Made by a program: the position numbers and the translations under genes
Shown: in pieces, positions 28,319-39,199 of the stretch
How positions within the stretch are numbered: the stretch's first letter is position 1
How the letters are laid out: the number at the start of each line of letters is the position of its first letter
Assembly: GCF_026262505.1 (NCBI RefSeq)
Contig: NC_067204.1
Span: 19,074,860-19,138,859 of the forward strand
DNA length: 64,000 nucleotides
Source: Trichomonas vaginalis G3
Lineage: Eukaryota > Parabasalia > Trichomonadida > Trichomonadidae
Direction: 5' to 3'
The notes under the pieces: model-generated
Seen by the model: the letters and a program-made list of their open reading frames with translations, nothing else
Told to the model about the DNA's origin: nothing
The model's database searches: none

Positions 28319-29367
28319 AGGGTTTCGTTTTGCTAAAATTGTCACTTTTATAGCATATTTGTTTTTGGATGTTTTGCGAAACCAAAAAAAACTATGATAT
28401 ACAATGTGTGTGTAAAGAAAATACTTTATTTACTAGTTAAAAAATCATTTGGTATTGATCAAGTTATTTTTTCTGGATAAGATATTATATGGATAATTGG
28501 ATAGAAAATACAATTATATAATCTTGTACCTGGTTTAATTAAGCTAATTGTCATCAGAAACTTGTAATTTTTATGAATTTCAGATTTTCTTTTCATTACT
28601 GCTTTTCTTAATAGGTCAAGTTCTTATTTACGTTATAAAGTATGATATTTACAAATATCAAGTTATCGTGTTTTTTGAGAAATTATGAGAAACAAACAAA
28701 AATGAAAAAGATAGGAATAGCAATGAATAGTGATGTGGGTATAGAAAATGTAAGAGATATGAATGCAAAGCAATCAGTATTTAGGACATTGACCATAGAT
28801 TTCGAAAAAAAAATGCTGCATATTGAGCGAAAACTATGATTATATTATAAGGCTGTCATTTAAAGCATAATGAAACTATTCCCTTTTCATTTTAATCGAA
28901 TAAGATAGTAAAGATTTTTGAATTAGCTAGAAACTGATGAGATGTTTTCACAAATCAGATTTTTAATCTCTATAATGCATAATTCACTCAATATCTCAAT
29001 TTTGATATTGCGAGATATTTTTGCTATCGGTTTCGCAATTTTGACACAATAGCAAGAGGGTTCTATAAGCATTATTATCAACGTAGAATCTGAATATCGT
29101 ATCAGAAAATGTCGCAAATCTGACATTTACCCGACCAAATAGCAAAAATAATTGAATACTTTTCGCAAAAACTTTAAAAATCGATAAAAATATGAAATAT
29201 AGATATTAAAGAGACTTTTTATATAATATTCATAAAGATTTTCCAAAAATATGATACCGCAAAATTAAAAAAGTGACGTCTTGAGTGGAGTCAAAGGTCG
29301 AAATTGCTAGCTAAATGTTTTTTAGCGAAATTGCGTATTGTACGTTTTTTTCGCAAAACGAAACCCT
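28319..29367. mobile_element. Non-autonomous inverted-repeat element, about 1.05 kb
   Basis: Ends AGGGTTTCGTTTTGC and GCAAAACGAAACCCT form a perfect 15-bp inverted repeat, flanked on both sides by TA-rich sequence (TATAATATA). A TA duplication would fit Tc1/mariner, but the flanks are too simple to prove it. The two 65-67-codon frames inside (28642 and 28923) show no transposase motifs. Confidence 0.6.
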
Positions 29368-29406
29368 TATAATATATTCTATTTTCTTTTTAACACAATC
29401 AATTAC

Positions 29407-30328
29407 AAAGGTAACTAAACTCCTTTCGCCGATCCGATTTGCTCCATATTTAAAATATAGCTTGCATATGTAGAAGAAAAGCTAATTTTGAAGTACGCCC
29501 GAAATCCACCAACAGGATTTCGAGCTACTAAAAAGGTACTTTTAAATGTGATTTTTTTTATAAAAAATTAAATTTATTTTAAGATCAGACTAAAAACTAA
29601 TTTTATGGAAAATCTATATCGACAAATTTATTACTTATTGGGTATATAGATTTTTTGATTATGGCGATTATGTCTGATATGCTTCCAATAAGCCAAAACA
29701 CATTTCATACTGATTTCTATAAAAGGTATCTTTATTATAGAAGTGTAAGCTATATCTGTTTGTTTTTTTATTATAACAAATTCAAAATTCTCTTATAAGG
29801 ACTAGATGAAATCTGTATTATTAAATCATTAGCTAAATGAAGGTTCAAATAGAAAGTAAATATCAATTTATATGATACTGAAACCAAATAGTTCTTTTAA
29901 TAAAAGATAACACGCTGAAAATTATTGAGTATTTGCAAATCTCAAAAATCTATTGGTGAATTTGGCTCAACTTTTAAAATTATAACATCCATATCAAATC
30001 ATAAAAGCAGACAAAAATTAAAGCCAAACCTATCGGCCAATTTTTTTTGATATTTTGATTTTTGAGGTATACTTTTAAAAGTGGATTTAAAGCACTGATG
30101 AAAAAACATTAACTTCTGTCGTTATGATTATTGATTTAGACAATAATGATTTTAATCTTTGATTATCAAAACACTAAAGTCATCTTTTTAACATTTGCTT
30201 GGTAGCATTAACTCAAGTCTAAAGTACTATTTTATGTGGCACTCTTAGAATTTTTGTATTCATTGTACACGCTGAAATAGTACCATTAAAGTTATGGCGG
30301 ACTTTCAAAAAATAGTTTGGTCACCTTT
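29407..30328 (+). mobile_element. 0.92 kb non-autonomous DNA transposon, copy 2
   Basis: 922 bp, nearly identical to 425-1345 (one substitution and one 1-bp insertion noticed in the first 120 bp). It has the same AAAGGTAAC/GTCACCTTT ends and is flanked by an 8-bp duplication TCAATTAC at 29399-29406 and 30329-30336. The near identity implies recent transposition, or conversion between copies. Confidence 0.87.
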
Positions 30329-30336
30329 TCAATTAC

Positions 30337-30883
30337 TATAAGGTTTTAAATCCGACAATGTCATTTTATATTTATGTAAGTCGATACATATTTCAAAACA
30401 ATTTGAAAGTTTCAGAATTGCATTTACCATGATTTAAAAGATCTCTAGCATCTATTCGGCAATCCTAATAACAACAACTGAGATATGCAATTGTAATACA
30501 TAATTTACATATTTATGTCAATCTTCACTGAATTAATCATAGTTTTATCATCAATTGATATTCTATTCCATAAAGATAAAAATTACCACTCATAAAGATA
30601 AAGAATTAACTTGAAATAAGAAAGTAAAGCCATATATTCGTCAAGAACACCCACTATTTAGTTTTTCAATTCGATTCAAATTTATTTCATGTTTAAGGTT
30701 TTTCATCACATGACTAAAGCAGGTAATTTATGAAGTTTGTTAACATATATTATTATTAGCAAATGATAGCCCTAATTCGCAGATAATTTTTATCAAAAGT
30801 AACCAAACACATCATTTAGAAACATTTTAAACAATGATTATATGTAAAAGTTAAAAAGTAAATGATTTAATACAAAAATCTAT
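30337..30883. other. AT-rich intergenic region
   Basis: Nothing recognisable. It lies downstream of the frataxin gene. Confidence 0.5.
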
Positions 30884-31249
30884 TTAACAACCAAATGCGG
30901 TCTGTAATTCCTCTGTCAAACAAACTTTAAGTGAACGATCTTTGACCTTATGATCAAACCAGTCGTTTCTTTCGTTATCGTAGTCGAATTTCAATGAACC
31001 CGATACTGGTGAGCTGACCCAAATTTGATGGCCAGGTAATTGACGGCTGAGAAGGAACTGACTACCCTTCATAGATATATTGAGATAGTTATCGGTCGCT
31101 TCCGCAAAGAAATCATCACCTTTGTTCTCATATTTTGCTTGGAAAAAGTCACATAATGAGTATAGTGTATCGGCTGTTTTCTGTTTGAATGCACTATCAG
31201 ACTTGAATGCACTATATCCCATTAAACTGCGTGAAAATCCACTAAGCAT
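30884..31249 (-). CDS. FXN: Frataxin, hydrogenosomal
   Basis: 121 residues with the frataxin/CyaY fold signature: a helix with acidic residues near 26-50, then L-N-I, and QIWVSSPVSGSLKFDY at 75-90. This matches the conserved QIW-SSP-SG beta-sheet motif. Frataxin supports Fe-S cluster assembly with the Isc cysteine desulfurase. The N-terminus MLSGFSRSLMGYSAF is a short Ser/Arg presequence starting MLS, like hydrogenosomal targeting signals of trichomonads. The stop TAA is followed by A, giving TAAA, the trichomonad polyadenylation tetranucleotide overlapping the stop. Confidence 0.92.
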   Translation of the reverse strand: MLSGFSRSLMGYSAFKSDSAFKQKTADTLYSLCDFFQAKYENKGDDFFAEATDNYLNISMKGSQFLLSRQLPGHQIWVSSPVSGSLKFDYDNERNDWFDHKVKDRSLKVCLTEELQTAFGC

Positions 31250-31460
31250 GAATTTGATAAGTGTTCGTACGATAGAAGATTTTGAAAATTTTCCCCAAAA
31301 TTAGCCATTCAATCGTTTATGTTAATTTATGCTGAAAACATCCCATTAAGCATGCCAATACAAAATAAATCACTTTTTACAGAGACAGCCAAGTTGGATA
31401 ACCAAGCTTTTCAGTTCCAAAAATTTCATTCCGGAAAAGTCTTTACATTAGGCAATTTTA

Positions 31461-32342
31461 ATGTTGTTTTATTCTTTCTTGATTTATGTAATAACGTTTT
31501 GTTACATAAACTTATCATTTCTATTATTAGTTATTCATCAAATGGTTGTATCGCCATTTGGAAAATTCATTTTGCTCTCGGTGTACTTACTTTCGACATT
31601 TCTTGTTAATATTGTAGTTGATACACCGATTCGTGATTGTTTGTTTTCTAAACAATATATTAAATTTTTTTCACTAATGATTTTAATAACGCTCACAATA
31701 ATATCATTTCGGTTAACCATTAACGAACCAGGAAAAGTGGGCCCTGATGCCTTAGTGAAAAGCGGCAATTATTATTGCAAATATTGTAATCATATAATTC
31801 CAATGCGCGCTTCACATTGCTATGAATGCAATAGGTGTATATTAAGGAGAGATCATCATTGCCAAATAATTGGAATTTGTATTGGTCAGCGAAATCATTT
31901 AGCATATTTCATTTTCCTTGTATTATCTTTTATAGTCCAAAGCATATTTTCTTATTCCACTTTCTTTCCTGCTATTCGCCAAAAAGATTTGCAATATTTT
32001 CTTTGGATCAATCTTCCATGCGGAATTCTTTGCGGAATTTCAACTGCCCACGCATTATATGTTGGTGTTATTATTCCAGAACAATTATATAATATATTAA
32101 CTAATTCCACAGTTTGGGAGGCCAGACGAAGAGAAAGCATAACATATCTTCAAGATTGGCCATATATGGTTTCACCTTTCAGCAAGGGAATTGTGGGAAA
32201 TATCAAAGAATTTGTGACAATGAACGATGCAGAAATTAATTATGAGATCCCAGCAAACATGAAGGAGTATCGCAACAGAAACTCATTCATTTTCAAAATT
32301 GGAGACTTTGGTACATTAATTAGAAAAATCATCAAAAATTGA
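31461..32342 (+). CDS. DHHC-type protein S-acyltransferase
   Basis: 293 residues with four membrane segments (about 32-52, 66-84, 147-168 and 183-205). A cytoplasmic Cys-rich domain spans 105-150 (YCKYCN, ASHCYECNRCILRRDHHC), with the catalytic Cys at 134. N-S-T-V-W-E at 215-220 is the TTxE-like motif. It transfers palmitate to cytosolic cysteines on secretory-pathway or plasma membranes. A perfect initiator-like TCATT lies near 31513, upstream of the second Met (31542), so translation may start at residue 28 without loss of the first complete helix. The gene is host-like and intact. Confidence 0.93.
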   Translation: MLFYSFLIYVITFCYINLSFLLLVIHQMVVSPFGKFILLSVYLLSTFLVNIVVDTPIRDCLFSKQYIKFFSLMILITLTIISFRLTINEPGKVGPDALVKSGNYYCKYCNHIIPMRASHCYECNRCILRRDHHCQIIGICIGQRNHLAYFIFLVLSFIVQSIFSYSTFFPAIRQKDLQYFLWINLPCGILCGISTAHALYVGVIIPEQLYNILTNSTVWEARRRESITYLQDWPYMVSPFSKGIVGNIKEFVTMNDAEINYEIPANMKEYRNRNSFIFKIGDFGTLIRKIIKN

Positions 32343-32954
32343 AGTTTATTTATCCTCTATTTAATATTAGATTTGTTTGTATTTATTACAATATTAGTTA
32401 AAACATTTGAAATGTATTTAGATAATCTTCGAATCATTGAGATTTTTTTTATATTTCTCTCTTAAGCATGCCGGTTATGGAGAATCTTTTATATTTCGGG
32501 CAATACTTCTTGTAAAGCATTCCACTTTTTGGCAATTGCTAGATGTTTACTTCTCATGAATTAGTGAATTGTTTTTGAGAAATTTTATGCTCTCTCTTAT
32601 ATGGCCTTTAAATTGACACATTAAATAGACTAAAATCCATATACTTTATTCACGAAAACATTCATTTACTCTATATATGAATGTTATGGCAAATCATTTT
32701 TCAAATAAAGAATGCTATAATTTAAACTTGAAATAATAACCATATTCTTCGCAGGTAAACCTTTCATTTCGCTCATATTTTGAGAGGCAGCCGCGAAGAA
32801 TATGGTTTCCATTCTCCTGACCAATTCCTTAACATTATAGTTCATTTAAAAGAACTATCTGTTGTTATTTAAAGATATCTTTAATATAATTACTCAGCAT
32901 TTGTATAAAAAAATTAATATGATTTTATTCCAAACAAAATATATAAATATTTCT
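32343..32954. other. Intergenic region with one strong stem-loop
   Basis: Lies between convergent genes. Apart from the stem-loop at 32738-32807, nothing is recognised. Confidence 0.5.
32738..32807. ncRNA. Candidate structured RNA: perfect 15-bp stem-loop
   Basis: AACCATATTCTTCGC (32738-32752) pairs perfectly with GCGAAGAATATGGTT (32793-32807). The 40-nt loop contains a smaller CTCA/TGAG stem. It is clearly more GC-rich than its surroundings. It could be a small ncRNA, a 3'-end signal of the convergent genes or a tiny foldback transposon. No known RNA family is recognised. Confidence 0.3.
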
Positions 32955-34817
32955 TTATTTATTATTATTCAAACTTTCCTTATATTTGTTGAAATTCTCT
33001 TCCAGCTTTGCATTGATTTCTCTCCACAGTTTCACTCCTGTTGCATCGCAGTACAAGAAAATCTCAGTCAGAAGAGGGAATTTGAAATCTCTGAGGACAC
33101 TTCCTTCTGTTTCACAAATTAATTTGTGAAGTGAAGTGTACAAATCGATAAAACCTCTTGTTATAGTTTCATCGATTGGAGGATCAGGGCTGGAGTAGTC
33201 CTTCATCATCTCAGTCTCAACGCTCAGCTCGTGGATGACTGGATTAACTGGAAATTCATCAACAACGGTTTTGACATCAAAAGAAGTGATCTGACCATCG
33301 ATACAAAGAGATTCGATGTCGCAGCCTTGTTTGACAATCTCAGCGAGTGTCTGGAAGACTGGATGGACACTGTATGGACTCTTGTCCTCACTGATGACTG
33401 TAAATGAAAGCTCTTTAGGACAATTTTCTGGTAATTCTTTGGCAAAAAATGCCAAAAACAGTTCTAGCCCGATATCAGTGATTTTATTCTTCTCGCAGTG
33501 GAAATCTCTGACCTTACAACTGCCTGCCATCGAAATAAGTTGTTCGATCACTTCATCTCCGAAATTATTATTACTTATATCCAAGATATCGAGATCAAGC
33601 CTTCTTAAAACGGAAAGCATCTGGTTCATGCATTCATCAGTCATCTGGCAACCAGAAACATCAATGCTATTCAGCATTTCCCCATCAACTTTTGCTGATG
33701 AGAAAATATTTCCAATTTGAAACGCAGAATTTGGGTTTAAAATGGGTTCTCCCCACTTGAACAGCTTTGTAGGTGATAATACAGTGAACTCTGGATAGTT
33801 AAATACCCAACAATTGCCTGTTCGACCGAAATCATGGACTGAAACCGAAATTTCACGTTTCAAATGGGCAAATGTCTCTTGCATCGTTGCTATTTGGTCA
33901 AGTTCTAAATATCCAACTCTTACGTCAACCAGTGTCTTGGAATTAAGGATTAAATTTTGTAATAAATCAAAATATTCTGGCTGCTTGAAAATTGTGTCCT
34001 GAATTCTTGCCCATGCAACAGGAAGTTGATTTGGATCAAAGCCATCCATTATTAGTATTTGTAAATTCGAATTTACCATTTTTTCTAAAAATGAAGATAA
34101 TTGAAGAATTGGAATCTTAGCGCCGCTAATTGCAAGCTCTGTAATGTTTGTATTTGCAAGTACGCACTTCGCAAGATTATCTAAATCAAGAATATTGTAA
34201 GATATATCAAGTGATTTCATAAACTTTGAATTTGCGACCGCTTCGAGTAGCTCGTTAGTGCCTTCAAGCCATATTTCATTATCTGCTATGTTTAAGCTTT
34301 GTATCTTTGTATCTTTCAAAACTTTAGCAATTGCTTGAGCTCCGAAGTCGAAAAAGCTATTAGATTCTAGTCTAAGGTGCATTAAGTTCTTTAACGATGG
34401 TAATGACTCGGCAATTGCAATGCCTCCTTCACTTGGAATTTGGCAGCCACAAAGACTTAAAACTTCAAGTGGCGGCCCGTTCTTGAGTGCCTTTCCGAAT
34501 ACTTCGCACGCTTCTTGGACGAGAATGTTATTATCTGCGTAAAATTCGTATAATTTTGATGAACCAACTGCTTCAAATATGATTTTTGAGGCACGAGTTG
34601 AAAGATGGGAGTTTACTAATGCTAATCCTTGCAAATGTGAGTCTTTTTTCGATAAAAATCCTGCAATAATTTGAGCAGATTCGACACTTATATGATTTGA
34701 TGATAAATCGAGATGAGTAATATTGTCAGTAAGCTTTTCCTTGATGAACGAAAGCGACATTGCATTCCATAGACCCTTATCTGATGCATTTATTATGTTT
34801 TCGTCATCTTCCTCCAT
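32955..34817 (-). CDS. Leucine-rich repeat protein (RNI-like)
   Basis: 620 residues. From about residue 30 to 300, and again from 370 to 450, it has ribonuclease-inhibitor-type leucine-rich repeats, e.g. THLDLSSNHIS and LDISYNILD, with the pattern L-x-L-x-x-N. No signal peptide, membrane helix or catalytic domain is seen, so it is probably a cytosolic protein-binding scaffold. The family is large in trichomonads and the partner cannot be predicted. The start ATG at 34817 is the first in frame. It is divergent from the gene at 35252, sharing a promoter region of 434 bp. Confidence 0.85.
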   Translation of the reverse strand: MEEDDENIINASDKGLWNAMSLSFIKEKLTDNITHLDLSSNHISVESAQIIAGFLSKKDSHLQGLALVNSHLSTRASKIIFEAVGSSKLYEFYADNNILVQEACEVFGKALKNGPPLEVLSLCGCQIPSEGGIAIAESLPSLKNLMHLRLESNSFFDFGAQAIAKVLKDTKIQSLNIADNEIWLEGTNELLEAVANSKFMKSLDISYNILDLDNLAKCVLANTNITELAISGAKIPILQLSSFLEKMVNSNLQILIMDGFDPNQLPVAWARIQDTIFKQPEYFDLLQNLILNSKTLVDVRVGYLELDQIATMQETFAHLKREISVSVHDFGRTGNCWVFNYPEFTVLSPTKLFKWGEPILNPNSAFQIGNIFSSAKVDGEMLNSIDVSGCQMTDECMNQMLSVLRRLDLDILDISNNNFGDEVIEQLISMAGSCKVRDFHCEKNKITDIGLELFLAFFAKELPENCPKELSFTVISEDKSPYSVHPVFQTLAEIVKQGCDIESLCIDGQITSFDVKTVVDEFPVNPVIHELSVETEMMKDYSSPDPPIDETITRGFIDLYTSLHKLICETEGSVLRDFKFPLLTEIFLYCDATGVKLWREINAKLEENFNKYKESLNNNK

Positions 34818-35251
34818 TTTTCTCTCTTTTTATTGGCCTGAAGCGCCGATCTTTGGAACAGGATACATTTTACAAGAACTTAATCTGAAGCATTTCCTAT
34901 AACTCACATCAATGAAATTTCTCATATCAGTTGATATCATCTTAAAATTCTTATGTTTTGCTCATTCAATAAAATTTTTAGATTCAAAATTATCCATTTA
35001 TGCATTATTAACATATCCATAAGATTGCTTAACTTTAATAGAATATGCCACAATGAGTGCATTATAATACGACTTCCATCATATTGAAAATCTTATTGCA
35101 ATTGACTATTTTAATAAGATTTGAGGTGTGTACTTAGATAAAGATCATAATTCATACCGTCGACATCAATATCTTCTGACTTCCTTATATAAAAACAATA
35201 TCTATTGTTTCAATTCTCTTTGCTTTTATTTTTTTATAATTTTTTGGCGCC
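34818..35251. promoter_or_regulatory. Divergent promoter region
   Basis: 434 bp between the divergent LRR and DZIP1-like genes. AT-rich; no clear initiator TCAYW is visible next to either start, although TTTCAATTC lies about 45 bp before 35252. No other feature was found. Confidence 0.4.
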
Positions 35252-38200
35252 ATGTGGAATGGAGGATATGCAAATTCTCCATACACAGGTAATGATTATG
35301 GTTATCAACAACAAAGTTCATATCAAGCTCCATCACAAGGACCACCTGTTACAAACGAAGAACCATTAGATTGGGAATTAATTAAATCTATTGATCCTGC
35401 GTTATTGAAAAACAATCCCGATTTAGGTCCATTACAAAAATTTATTTCTGATTTTATCGTTGCTGACTTTGAAACATGTCCATCTCGATTGTTAGTACAT
35501 CCATTATTAATTCGTATGTGCCAAATCACTCAATTTGCACTCCTTTACATGTCAGACGTACAAAAACAATATATTCGTAAGATTGAAGGACTTCAGAAAG
35601 ACTACAAAGCACAAAACGATAAAATGAAAAAGCTGTACCTGTCATACAAGAAAGCTGACGAGTTACTGAAAAAGAAATCACAAGATTTTGAAAGATGTCC
35701 TATTTGCCGTAAGAAATACAAAAACATCGATTATCTTGATCAACATTTCGTTAAGCATCATCCTGTTTACAACAACGCTTGGCTTGAGATCAGATCTCTA
35801 AAGCCTCAGGCACCACCTCAACCCGTTCAACCACAACAACCGCAAATTCCGATTCAACAAACACCAGAATTCAAACAATTAATGCAGTTATATACAGATC
35901 TTAAAGAAGAAATACGTGTTGAGAGGCAAAATAACGAGATTGAGAAAGAAAAATTACAACAAAAACTGATTGAAGAAAGGGAAAAAATGCAAAACGAATT
36001 AAAAGTTCAAAACGAAAACAAAGTACAAAAAGAAATACCACAAAAGAAGAAGAACAAACAGCTCTTTGAAACGTTATCATCAGCCGTTGATGATTTAAGC
36101 CAATCATGGATTGCTTGGGAAGAAAATTCCATCATTGCTCCTTCACCACAGAAACCAAAACAAAACGAATTTCTTTCTCGTCGTCCTCCGACACCAATTC
36201 CCGACAATATCCCACAAGTTTCATCGCCAAGATCTCCATCAAGAATCATCAACAAGTCAAGGGATCACCAGAACGTTGGAATCCCATCAAACAGCGAAAT
36301 AACTGTGAGAAAATCTTCTAGAGTTACAATTTCAAATAAACCAATTCCTGCTAATGAAAATAAATTTAAACCAAAAAGTGACACTAATCAACACATCACA
36401 AAAAGTGACACCAATCAAAATGATCCCAGACGGAAATTCCAAAATGACAGTTCTGACGATGAAAGTGAATCTGTTTCATATTCTGTTAAAGGCATCTTTT
36501 CAAGGAACAGCAAGAAAGAAATTCCAAAAGCTTATCCTGCTCCAACTCCTTCGGAATTTGCAACAGAATCATTCGAATCATCAATCGTAAAAGAGATGAG
36601 AAAGAAGATCCAGCAAAAAGCTGAAGAACAAAAAGAAAAAGATACTCCAAAATCCCCAAAGAAACAACAAAATCAAATAAACTCACAAAAGAAAGAAGAA
36701 CAAAACCAAAATTTAAATCCATTCAATTCACAAAAGAAAGAAGAACAACTTGTTAATAAGAAACAAATGAATACACAGAATAAAGATGAAAAGAAACCGC
36801 CATCAATTATTGTTGATGATAGAAATAACAAAGGAAATGAAAAGAAAGAAGAAGAAAAACCACCGGCAATTATTGTTGGTGATAAAACATCGACACCTCC
36901 TGATAACCAGAAGAAAGACATATTCGCGTTAACTCCAATTCCTGACGAGATGCAACAAAATATACAAAATGTAAGGAATCTTTATGTTCCTAACAAACCT
37001 AAGTTTGGAAGAGCCTCAAGAATGTCAAAACCATTTTCAAGAAATGATGTTGATGACAGCTCCAGTTCTTCTCCACCTAAGAACCAACAACAGAAACCTT
37101 TGAATCCATTTAGTGAAACACCAAGACCAACAAACATTTCACCAAAGAAGAACCAAGAAGAAGAGAAACAAAACACTCCAACAAAGAAACAAGAAAACAA
37201 CTCACCAAGTCCATCTTCTCCAAAGAGAAAACAAAATTCTCCAGTGAAGAAACCACAACAAGAAGAAATAACAGAAAACAATTCTTCTCCAAATATGAAA
37301 CCAACTGAAAACAATTCTCCAAAGAAGAAATCTCCAGAAGAAATAATTCCAAAGGAACAAAACATTTCTCCAAAGAAGAAACAACCAGAAGAAATAATTC
37401 CTAAAGAACAAAACATTTCTCCAAAGAAGAAATCTCCAGAAAAAATGACAAAAGAAGATTCGAAACTTATGAAGAAAAACAGTTCTTCTGTAATGATTCC
37501 GGAAGAAGTTCCTTCATTTTGCACAGATAAAAGTGACTCAGAAGTTCTTGATCAAGATGACGAGATGATTTCATTTAAGTACGATCTCAAACAATCACCT
37601 CCAAGACAACCACAAAAGCCACCACCAGTTTTGAATGATACTTTAGTCGAAGAGAAGAAGCCAGTTGAAATTTACATGGATGGAAACAAGCAACAAATTG
37701 AAGAAGAAGAGGAAGAAGAAGATTGGCCATTCGAACTTGAAAATAGTAATCCTTCAAAGCCATCAAAGCCAATACAAATATCAGAACCAATGCAAAAAGA
37801 AAAAGTTCAGCCAAAAGAAGAGGAAAAAGAAGAAATTCACGAAGAAAAAATCAAAGATAAAAAGAATGATACACTTTTAGGAGATGAAAGTGATAATTCT
37901 GAAGAAAGTGAAGTGACCATTGAAGAACTTATATCAAGAGCCAAAGAAATCATTGATAAAAACGAAGAAGAAGTCAAGGAAGAACAAATACAAGCAACAT
38001 CAAGATCAATACAAAGAACAATTCAATTGAAATCATCTGTTTTCCTTGAAAATGACGAACAGAAAGAAGAAATTAGGAACTTATTAAGGATAGAAATCTC
38101 AAGCGATGTTGAAGAATATGATAATTTAATTGGTGCACTCAGAAACGAAATAGAAAACGAATTTCCATTCGAAAATAAAGATACACCAAATGAAGAAAAA

Positions 38201-39199
38201 GTTGAAGAAAAGAAACCAATTAATGAAGAAGAAAAAGTTCAAGAAAACATTATTGAAAAACCTGAAAAAAAGAAGAAGGGAATTAACGAAGAAGAATTCA
38301 GGAAACCCGTGAAAGTTAAAGAAATTCCGAAACCTTTCGTCCCTCCAAATAATTTCACTCGTCCTCCTGATACAAACTATCAACCACAAAAACCATCAAC
38401 GTCACAAGAACCTCCTAAACCAAAAGAACCAGAAAAACCAACAATTTCTGTTCCTAAACAAAATAGTTATCAACAGCAACCAACTGTTTCTACTCCTAAA
38501 CAAAACAATAATCAACAGCAACCAACTATTTCAACTCCTAAACAAAATGAAGCTCAAAAGCCTCCTGTCACTTCATCTGGCCAAAAAGAAACAGTTTCAA
38601 AGCCAGGAATCCTTAATATGGAAATTCCTAAACAAGGACTCGATGCATTATTAAAGAATGATGATCAGAAAATCGAATCAAATGTTTTTGAGTTTGAAAC
38701 TGATGAAGATACAGCTGGAGATGACATTGCTGTGTCAAGGAAACAAGTTTTCGAACCAGTGAAAGAAAACAAAGAAGAAGAAAAACAAGTAAATGAAGAT
38801 GACGATGAATATTATTATATTTACGAAGAAGAAGCTCCTGAACCAGAAACTAAAATCGAGAAAGTTAAAATCTCTGAATATTCACCACCAAAACAAAGAG
38901 AAATCATTGATGAAGATGATGAAAAGCCTCAATTAACAAAGGTAGAAATAAATGATGATAAAAAAACACCTGAATTAGATTTGGAGTACGAATATGTATA
39001 TGAGGAAGAAGAAGAACCAGAAGTTCCACCTCCGCCTCCTCAAAAGGCAACAAAGAAACTTGTTCCAACATTTTACGAAGAACCTGAATTTGAAGACGGA
39101 GAATTAACTTTCTCTTTGACGGATCACAAGAAGCCTGATCTCAATACAAGCTCATCAAATAAGAAGAAGGGTTTGATGAGCTCAGGAAATTGGGATTAA
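35252..39199 (+). CDS. DZIP1-like ciliary/basal-body protein with long disordered tail
   Basis: 1315 residues. Residues 35-145 match the Dzip-like N-terminal domain (D-W-x-x-I-K-S-I-D-P, F-I-V-A-D, L-L-V-H-P-L-L-I-R-M). A C2H2 zinc finger follows at 149-170 (C149, C152, H165, H169/170). A coiled coil runs to about 260. The rest is low-complexity Lys/Glu/Pro/Gln/Asn with several repeated blocks, such as NNSPKKK and ISPKKK near 690-730. In animals DZIP1 acts at the ciliary transition zone and basal body, which fits a flagellated protist. The C-terminal low-complexity part is unusual and may be a phosphorylated linker. Numerous antisense frames over this tail are composition artefacts. Confidence 0.75.
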   Translation: MWNGGYANSPYTGNDYGYQQQSSYQAPSQGPPVTNEEPLDWELIKSIDPALLKNNPDLGPLQKFISDFIVADFETCPSRLLVHPLLIRMCQITQFALLYMSDVQKQYIRKIEGLQKDYKAQNDKMKKLYLSYKKADELLKKKSQDFERCPICRKKYKNIDYLDQHFVKHHPVYNNAWLEIRSLKPQAPPQPVQPQQPQIPIQQTPEFKQLMQLYTDLKEEIRVERQNNEIEKEKLQQKLIEEREKMQNELKVQNENKVQKEIPQKKKNKQLFETLSSAVDDLSQSWIAWEENSIIAPSPQKPKQNEFLSRRPPTPIPDNIPQVSSPRSPSRIINKSRDHQNVGIPSNSEITVRKSSRVTISNKPIPANENKFKPKSDTNQHITKSDTNQNDPRRKFQNDSSDDESESVSYSVKGIFSRNSKKEIPKAYPAPTPSEFATESFESSIVKEMRKKIQQKAEEQKEKDTPKSPKKQQNQINSQKKEEQNQNLNPFNSQKKEEQLVNKKQMNTQNKDEKKPPSIIVDDRNNKGNEKKEEEKPPAIIVGDKTSTPPDNQKKDIFALTPIPDEMQQNIQNVRNLYVPNKPKFGRASRMSKPFSRNDVDDSSSSSPPKNQQQKPLNPFSETPRPTNISPKKNQEEEKQNTPTKKQENNSPSPSSPKRKQNSPVKKPQQEEITENNSSPNMKPTENNSPKKKSPEEIIPKEQNISPKKKQPEEIIPKEQNISPKKKSPEKMTKEDSKLMKKNSSSVMIPEEVPSFCTDKSDSEVLDQDDEMISFKYDLKQSPPRQPQKPPPVLNDTLVEEKKPVEIYMDGNKQQIEEEEEEEDWPFELENSNPSKPSKPIQISEPMQKEKVQPKEEEKEEIHEEKIKDKKNDTLLGDESDNSEESEVTIEELISRAKEIIDKNEEEVKEEQIQATSRSIQRTIQLKSSVFLENDEQKEEIRNLLRIEISSDVEEYDNLIGALRNEIENEFPFENKDTPNEEKVEEKKPINEEEKVQENIIEKPEKKKKGINEEEFRKPVKVKEIPKPFVPPNNFTRPPDTNYQPQKPSTSQEPPKPKEPEKPTISVPKQNSYQQQPTVSTPKQNNNQQQPTISTPKQNEAQKPPVTSSGQKETVSKPGILNMEIPKQGLDALLKNDDQKIESNVFEFETDEDTAGDDIAVSRKQVFEPVKENKEEEKQVNEDDDEYYYIYEEEAPEPETKIEKVKISEYSPPKQREIIDEDDEKPQLTKVEINDDKKTPELDLEYEYVYEEEEEPEVPPPPPQKATKKLVPTFYEEPEFEDGELTFSLTDHKKPDLNTSSSNKKKGLMSSGNWD

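Noticed and set aside
28642-29126. Two small frames inside the 1.05 kb element
   Set aside because: They are short, on opposite strands, and have no transposase motif.
35323-38389. Many antisense and shifted frames over the DZIP1-like gene
   Set aside because: They are mirror images of Lys/Glu/Gln-rich codons (Phe/Leu/Ser-rich products) and have no independent coding support.
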